The notes beneath the pieces were generated by a model. It was not told the DNA's origin. It worked only from the letters and a program-made list of their open reading frames with translations, and made no database searches. A DNA stretch of 13,597 bases, from assembly GCA_004151065.3 (NCBI GenBank), contig NWUY0300027482.1:1-13597 (forward strand). The letters run 5' to 3'. The translations under genes were made by a program, and so were the position numbers. Source of the stretch: Larix sibirica (lineage: Eukaryota > Streptophyta > Pinopsida > Pinales > Pinaceae). Numbering within the stretch: the first letter of the stretch is position 1; each line of letters starts with the position of its first letter. Positions 9,764-13,597 of this stretch are shown one piece after another.

Positions 9764-9779
9764 TGTCTCTCAAGAGACA
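9764..9779. repeat. Short hairpin
   Basis: TGTCTC (9764-9769) and GAGACA (9774-9779) pair around a TCAA loop. It lies about 85 bases beyond the stop of the PMD pseudogene, on the side where its transcript would end. Any role is speculative. Confidence 0.4.
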
Positions 9780-9887
9780 GTGATTAGTCAAAATCCCCCC
9801 CTCCTTGATGAGCTTCCACCTCCTAGTGGTAAAGAGCACAGGTGGCTACTTTCTATAGTAGCCTAATCCATAGATGGGACACCCCTA

Positions 9888-9920
9888 CCACCTGGTGCTG
9901 CATCTCCACCTGGTGCTGCA
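9888..9920 (-). repeat. Two-copy 18-bp repeat encoding a Gly-Pro tail
   Basis: ccacctggtgctgca occurs at 9888-9902 and again at 9906-9920, an 18-base period. On the minus strand it encodes APGGDA then APGGRG, so the period keeps the frame of exon 2. The repeat overlaps the intron acceptor, which lies in the 9906-9920 copy. Confidence 0.75.
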
Positions 9921-10153
9921 AAGAGGAAAAACACCAGTGGTCAAACAAGTGATATGCATCTCCACAACAACAAGTACAAATTTTGGTCACTCTGCAGGCT
10001 TTGGCTCTCGTACTAACACTCTTAGGTGACCAACGGACCACACTAGTCCAATATTTGAATCATGTTTTCATGTTAGTACGCACATAAAAAAAATGCTTCG
10101 ATGTTCAATATTTTAAAAATAAACAAAAGGAAATATAGAAAAATAAAACTTAC
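9916..10153 (-). other. Probable spliceosomal intron in the PMD pseudogene
   Basis: The donor is ATAG|GTAAGT (intron from 10153) and the acceptor is TTTTTCCTCTTTGCAG| (ends 9916), a pyrimidine tract plus CAG. The 238-base intron is AT-rich, is phase 1, and its removal joins GHI to APGG in frame. A TACTAAC branch-like motif lies inside, but nearer to a weaker alternative AG. This supports a once-functional spliced gene. Confidence 0.65.
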
Positions 10154-10736
10154 CTATATGTCCCCATGCTCCACCAGGAGGAAGCATGAGGTCTGGAACA
10201 CCATGAAATTCTAATCCTTCTTAAGGTAAATCCTCTATTGATGGGATCTATTAGCTCCACTAAGAGTTGAAGTCAACATCAAAAGCAATAGTGTTTAATC
10301 CACCTACATCTCTCATGAATAACTCACTCCAACTAACCAATCTTGGTTCACAATGGTATAAAGGTGGAAGTGTGACCTTTTGATTAATGCATGGTATCCG
10401 CTCAAAGTAGAAGGAGACAATAATAGTACCGTACCCAATTTTTTTCATCCTCCCTAATTTGCATTCATTTATTTGGTCTTTCCAGTTCACCAACAATCCT
10501 TTAATGGAAATCTTTATATGTTAGCAATAAGAATTTGACTACCAGCCTTTTGATTTCCTAGCATCCAGTAATCATTGACATAGTCTTTATTGATAGGGCC
10601 CCTACTCCTCGGAAGGTCCCTTTCAAGTTCACTACTTCCCCTCGTCGAAAGAGACCAATAATAAAATAGATATCTGTTGTGAGGGAAATACACCTATAGT
10701 TCAGGGGAGAAACTACCAACTTCAGGTATGAAAGAT

Positions 10737-11438
10737 ANGATAATAATTTGAAGAATAATGCAAATTTAATTCATTTTTCCATAGAAAATTCACTTAATTT
10801 CAGAGAAGAGAAATAGGAAGCGTTGTAAAAAAATAAAGAAAATAGAACCCCAAACCTGGTTATAATGTTCTCTTACAGAAATTTAATAACATCATCTTCG
10901 TTGACTTTTTGCAGATGGATAGCTTCGGTATAGCGAGTAAAATAATCCATAGTTGGATAATGTATTGGTGTTGTAGCAAGGAGCTGGGATTAATTTCATC
11001 GATGATGTCCAAGCCCCACTGTTCAAATGGTTCATAGATTATTACTGGTTGCAATCCTGGTTTTGCTAATATTTTGGCACTCTTTTGGCACACAACACAT
11101 TTCCGAGCGTATGCATGTGCATCTTTGAAAAAAGTGGGCCAATAGTATCCCGCTCTTAAAATCTTATGTGTAGTAGTATCTCTAGAATAATGACCCCCAG
11201 CAGAAACATCATGTAATTCCTTTACTACCTTCTTTGCATCCTCTTTTTCCAAGCATCTAAGAAATACTCCATCATAATTTTTTTGGAAGAGTACCCCATT
11301 GATTATTTGATATGCATTCGACTTCAAATGGAGGCCTCTTCTTTGCTTGGAATTCCAATGATATGGATTATACCCATGCTGTAAATAGTGTACTAGATCG
11401 CGGTACCATGAATCAAGAGTATTATGAATGGAACAAGA
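10737..11438 (-). pseudogene. pol: Integrase pseudogene, truncated, element 2
   Basis: The linker WYRDLVHYL (about 11400) leads in the same frame into the zinc region. Numbering from the Met at 11327, His39, His46, Cys77 and Cys80 form an intact H-x6-H-x30-C-x2-C. The core follows with EQWGLDII; the first catalytic Asp (residue 107) is kept. After about 10960 a small indel shifts the frame, and MDYFTRYTEAI, KVNEDD and IITRFGV can be read. The second Asp is replaced by Tyr (TAC at 10827-10825, before NASYFSSLKLSEF). The reading stops after SNYY (10751-10740), just before where the catalytic Glu should lie, so the domain is incomplete as well as broken. Confidence 0.85.
10738..10738. other. Unresolved base (n)
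   Basis: This is the only ambiguous base in the window. It falls in the codon after SNYY of the element 2 integrase, where a Pro codon is expected, and about 13 bases before the first recognisable PMD codon on the minus strand. Confidence 0.99.
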
Positions 11439-11940
11439 TTATATTAAGTTAATCTCAACCTCATTTTCCCATCCATTGGTTTCTTGAATCGGATTTTTAG
11501 TGATCAAATTGCATAGTACTTTGCGTTTGACGATATTGGTAGGATTAAACTCTAAATCATATTCTTGTAATGAAGTTACCCAATTCCCATGTCTTTCTCC
11601 TAACTCCTTTTGTACAAATAATGTTTGGACAACTGGATGAGGTACTATGACTTTGGTTGTGTTCTTAAGAACGTAGGGTATAAACTGTTTTACATCTTTG
11701 AACACAACATAAGCTTGTTTGTTTACATCTATATATTTAATCTCGTCCCCTTGTAACCCAGTTCTCATAAAAGATATTAGATATTCATCCCCTTGCTCTC
11801 CCTTTTGAGTGAGCACTACTGAAATGGAATGATTAGACACGAATGTATATATGAAAAATTATTTCTCAAAGTCTGGACTACTTAGTGATGGGGCATGAGC
11901 AATTGTGGTTTTAATATCTTTAAAATCATTCTTTTCAACT
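11439..11940 (-). pseudogene. pol: RNase H (RT-linked) pseudogene, element 2
   Basis: From 11940 the reading gives FKDIKTTIAHAP, SPDFEK, a stop, then SNHSISVVLTQKGEQGDE, NKQAYVVFKDVKQF, VPHPVVQTLFVQKELGE and WVTSLQEYDLEFNPT. This is the usual gypsy RNase H series, in which the newly made DNA is freed of its RNA template. From 11840 to 11442 the frame is open, one of the better preserved parts of element 2. A stop at 11441-11439 separates it from the integrase, which follows in the same frame. Confidence 0.8.
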
Positions 11941-12039
11941 TCAGCCCATTTAAATTACACAACATGTTTAACCATTTGTGCAAAATCTAGTACAAACCTT
12001 CGAACAAAATTTATCTTTCCCATAAATGATTGCATGGTT

Positions 12040-13010
12040 TTTTATTATGAGGTAGGGGAATCTAAAGTATAACTTGTATCATTTTGGGGTCAATTGAGAT
12101 TCGCTTTTTGAGATAATGTGTCCTAGTAATATCCCTTCTAAAATAGCGAATACACTTTTCTTTGGGTTAATGGAAATACCATATTTTCTACATCATTCAA
12201 AATTTTGTTTTAGGTGAAAAGCATGTTCTTCTCTTTTGTTGGAGAAAATTGTGACGTCATCCAAATATACGACTACATTATGGCCGATTAATCCTGAAAA
12301 ATAAATGTGCATGGCCCTTTGGAATGTGGCGCCATCATTCATCAGGCCAAATGGCATCCTACTATAAGCAAATGTTCCCCATTTTGTATGGAAGGTCGTC
12401 TTGAGATGATCCTTTTCGGCCACTAACACTTGGTTATATCCTGAAAATCCATTTAACAAGGAGAATTTTTTTTATCCTGAGACAATTTGCAAGATTTGTT
12501 CAATAGGAGAAATGGGATAGTTGTCCTTATCGTATGCTCTAATCAAATTCCAAAATTCCACACATAGTCTTATTTCTCCAGATTTTTTTCTGTACCGGTA
12601 AAAGATTCACCACCCATTTAGAATGTCTAAATTTTAAAATTATATTAGCATCTAGTAGTTTCTTTAATTCTTTCGAAATAAGGGGTTCTAGAGTGGGATG
12701 CACTTTTCGAAGCTTCTGCTAAAAAGGATTAGCACATTTTTTAATGCGAATAACATGTTGAATGATACTAGTTTCATATGTCTTCAGGTCATCATACATC
12801 CAAGCAAAGACATCCTTATATCGCTGAAATAGTTTAATAAACTTATGCCTTTCACCAGGTGAACAACATGTTCCTATATTAACATATTTTGGTTCCCTCT
12901 CCAATCCCAAATTCACCAATTTATACTGCATTATCATGTCTCCTCTTACCAATTTTTTGTTTTTCACGGGCCCATGGCCCTTCAATACTTTTTGCAGTTA
13001 CACCACTAGG
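12040..13010 (-). pseudogene. pol: Reverse transcriptase pseudogene, element 2
   Basis: The pre-RT part (about 13010-12719) gives VNLG, KYVNIG, KLFQRYKDVFAWMYDDLKTYE and TSIIQHVI. It is followed through a stop by KLRKVHPTLEPL and KELKKLLDANII, then a frame change and DNYPISPIEQIL. From 12459 the palm reads LLNGFSGYNQ (motif A), GTFAYSRMPFGL, ATFQRAM and VVVYLDDVTIFS (motif C). Motif C keeps both Asp residues. Motif A has Asn in place of the catalytic Asp, the same replacement as in element 1. After a stop at about 12192, CRKYGISINPKKS and LGHIISK continue the thumb, which fades after about 12080. The enzyme would be inactive. Confidence 0.87.
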
Positions 13011-13597
13011 TAATAATTATACTTACTAAAATATATCATAAGCATAACAAAATTACGTAAAGCTGTGACACATTGCTCATTGTGGTTCTTTACCGAAGTT
13101 CTATAGTCCTTAAGACTATACACACCCTTACGTCCTTAGTGTCATGACACGGACGTGCTAGAACAAATGTGTGTGACATAGAGGTACTTCATGCCGACAT
13201 GATGACACAACTACCTATATGCGCTAAGGGTGTAACACTCTATAACATGCCTAAGCAGTATGCATACAACACTTAGTCTATGGACTAGTACATAAGCAAA
13301 CATTAAAAACAATGACGCTCCAGACCTGGAATCCTTTCCAGATCACTCAGCCTATACCACAAACTGTAAGTATTTAATGCTAAGCTTATGTGTACCATCT
13401 AGAATTATTATCGTCATTAATGCTTGAATGGACTTAGCCAGAACTCTTCTCTTGGAGTACATTCACAATGATTACACAAACCTGTAATTATTTACACATT
13501 AAATTATATTAATGATCTACAATAATATAATACTCATATAGGTTAATGTGCTATAGTGTAAAACTTGTTAATGAAACAATTAACAACTATATAATAA
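13011..13597. other. Non-coding AT-rich tail with inverted repeats
   Basis: No coding sense or transposon protein was seen on either strand. Inverted repeats are concentrated at 13102-13341. The stretch could be an LTR or miniature-element fragment, or plain spacer; I have no second copy to compare. Confidence 0.5.
13102..13341. repeat. Cluster of palindromes and hairpins
   Basis: TATAGTC/GACTATA pair at 13102-13108 and 13114-13120. ACGTCC/GGACGT at 13130-13135 and 13151-13156 enclose the perfect palindrome GTGTCATGACAC (13139-13150). ACACCCTTA (13122-13130) pairs with TAAGGGTGT (13225-13233). GTATGCATAC is at 13258-13267. CTGGAA/TTCCAG form a hairpin at 13326-13341. Confidence 0.6.

Larger units (their letters stand above)
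9555..9862. other. AT-rich spacer between element 1 coding region and the PMD pseudogene
   Basis: No coding sense was seen. It contains a TATA-like tandem at 9631-9650, a hairpin at 9764-9779 and a run of C at 9795-9801. The last, read on the minus strand, gives the purine tract AAGGAGGGGGGG (9806-9795), a weak polypurine-tract candidate. The 3' boundary of element 1 probably lies in or just beyond this stretch, but it is not marked. Confidence 0.5.
9863..10725 (-). pseudogene. Plant mobile domain (PMD)-like pseudogene, two exons, N-terminus missing
   Basis: PMD proteins are plant-specific and occur both as host nuclear proteins (MAIN/MAIL family) and inside MuDR and gypsy transposons. Reading on the minus strand, pieces in order are VVSPLNYR, IIGLFRRGEVVNLKGT, then after a shift at 10585 DYVNDY and QKAGSQI with FPLK. 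After another shift come LLVNWKDQINECKLGR (from 10496), GYGTIIVSFYFERIPC and EPRLVSWSEL, and finally IPSIEDLP, LMLPPGGAWGHI. These match PMD-like proteins I remember from gymnosperm and fern genomes. The segment between FPLK and LLVN seems shortened by some tens of residues. Exon 1 runs to 10154; exon 2 (9915-9863) adds a glycine-proline tail and a TAG. Stops and frameshifts make it dead. The N-terminal part is absent, cut at the junction with element 2. No search confirms this call. Confidence 0.6.
10737..13010 (-). mobile_element. Decayed Ty3/gypsy pol fragment (element 2), opposite strand
   Basis: On the minus strand the order is RT (13010 to about 12040), RNase H (11940-11439) and integrase (11438 to about 10737), the gypsy order RT-RH-INT. 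Its protein wording differs clearly from element 1 (KYVNIG, YLDDVTIFS, KELGERHGNW, GGHYSRDTTTHKILRAGYYWP), so it is a separate family, not an inverted copy. No gag, protease or LTR was seen. The left end is cut inside the integrase core next to the PMD pseudogene; the right end fades into non-coding sequence after about 13010. Confidence 0.88.

Noticed and set aside
9795-9806. Minus-strand AAGGAGGGGGGG as polypurine tract of element 2
   Set aside because: The next bases do not begin with TG as an LTR should, and no LTR body is identifiable; kept only as a weak candidate.
10010-10060. Alternative intron acceptor after a TACTAAC motif near 10050 (minus strand)
   Set aside because: The AG lacks a good pyrimidine tract and the following sequence does not continue the exon 1 protein, unlike the acceptor at 9916.
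1-13597. tRNA, rRNA, CRISPR array or bacterial-type operon
   Set aside because: No cloverleaf gene, ribosomal sequence or spaced repeat array was seen; the content is plant retrotransposon sequence.

Overview
This window looks like nuclear DNA from a seed plant with a large, repeat-rich, AT-rich genome. I see no intact host gene. It holds two unrelated, decayed Ty3/gypsy LTR retrotransposons in opposite orientation, with a broken plant-mobile-domain (PMD) coding sequence between them. Protein style hints at a gymnosperm or other large-genome plant, but I cannot fix the taxon.

Element 1 (plus strand, 1 to at least 9554) is a Tat/Ogre-type Ty3/gypsy element. It opens with the last bases of a 5' LTR and a tRNA primer-binding site (25-42). 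A 2.5 kb T-rich leader without convincing genes follows. Next come gag (2571-4737), aspartic protease (4818-5901), reverse transcriptase (5902-7155), RNase H (7156-7640) and integrase (7641-9014). A second, separate RNase H (aRH-like) lies downstream of the integrase stop (9143-9554). All are pseudogenes with premature stops, one-base frameshifts and lost catalytic residues. No 3' LTR was recognised.

Between the elements, on the minus strand (10725-9863), is a PMD-like pseudogene. It has a convincing GT-AG intron (10153-9916) that joins two exons in frame. It may be an antisense extra ORF of element 1, as known for some Tat elements, a sense ORF acquired by element 2, or an independent fragment.

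Element 2 (minus strand, about 13010 down to 10737) is a pol fragment of a different Ty3/gypsy family: reverse transcriptase, RNase H, then an integrase cut off at its NYYP motif, where the PMD sequence begins within about 15 bases. A single unresolved base (10738) lies at this junction. The last 590 bases (13011-13597) are non-coding and contain a cluster of inverted repeats.

Nothing here should be a working system. The interest lies in the domain order of element 1, the PMD sequence and its intron, the junction, and the mutation pattern of the decay.
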